Assembly (NCBI RefSeq): GCF_037975245.1
Contig: NC_092582.1
Span: 21,912,577-21,976,576 of the forward strand
From: Apostichopus japonicus
Taxonomy: Eukaryota; Echinodermata; Holothuroidea; Aspidochirotida; Stichopodidae
Length of the DNA stretch: 64,000 nucleotides
Direction: 5' to 3'
The notes beneath the pieces are model-generated. The model was not told the DNA's origin. It was given only the letters and a program-made list of their open reading frames with translations, and made no database searches. The position numbers and the translations under genes were made by a program. Below are positions 63,765 through 64,000 of the stretch, one piece after another (the stretch's first letter is position 1; every line of letters begins with the position of its first letter).

Positions 63765-64000
63765 GTAATATACATGTATGTAATATACATGTAATATATA
63801 TGTAATATACATGTATGTAATATACATATATGTAATATACATGTATGTAATATACATGTATGTAATATACATGTATGTAATATACATGTAATATACATGT
63901 ATGTAATATACATGTAATATATATGTTATATACATGTAATATACATGTAATATATATGTAATATACATGGATGTAATATACATGGATGTAATATACATGG
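63765..64000. repeat. TGTAATATACATG repeat to window edge
   Basis: Array of TGTAATATACATGTA-type units, each nearly palindromic, running off the right edge in an ABCA2 intron. Confidence 0.93.

Overview
This window is animal nuclear DNA. It is AT-rich, carries GT-AG introns and small exons, and is full of minisatellites, tRNA-derived SINEs and short DNA transposons. The one recognisable host gene is on the minus strand. It encodes a full-length-type ABC transporter of subfamily A, and the residues fit ABCA2 best among ABCA1/2/4/7. The transposon style, SINE tails and the similarity level of the gene suggest a marine invertebrate deuterostome, perhaps an echinoderm. The species cannot be named from sequence alone.

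Gene layout: 37 coding exons run from 63410 down to the stop codon at 16040-16042. I joined them by splice site and reading phase. The joined exons total 6513 nt (2170 codons plus stop) with every phase compatible. They cover most of extracellular domain 1, membrane segments 2-6, NBD1, the linker, TM7, extracellular domain 2, membrane segments 8-12, NBD2 and the VFVNFA-type C terminus. The start codon, TM1 and roughly 260 N-terminal residues must lie beyond the right edge. The protein is expected to be a lipid/sterol-handling endo-lysosomal membrane ATPase, by analogy with vertebrate ABCA2.

Flank: 1-16039 lies downstream of the gene and has no supportable host gene. It holds three DNA transposons nested inside one another (5083-7460, each with a perfect 8-bp target duplication), a tRNA-like SINE head (7809-7880), a wrecked type-B DNA polymerase gene of Polinton/Maverick type (about 8540-9520), a dispersed repeat family carrying nuclear-receptor-like direct repeats, and several minisatellites (12384-15010).

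Introns: they contain two more hAT-like insertions (17654-18099 and 57636-58164, the latter inside a 35-bp minisatellite), two SINEs (46705-47095, 51590-51905), a family of inverted-arm repeats built on the palindrome GATCCTAGCAGGATC, two arrays with dimeric higher-order structure, and two places where the 3' end of an ABCA2 exon plus its donor site has been tandemly duplicated.

Family assignments rest on remembered protein-family knowledge and on motifs read directly. No database search was run.
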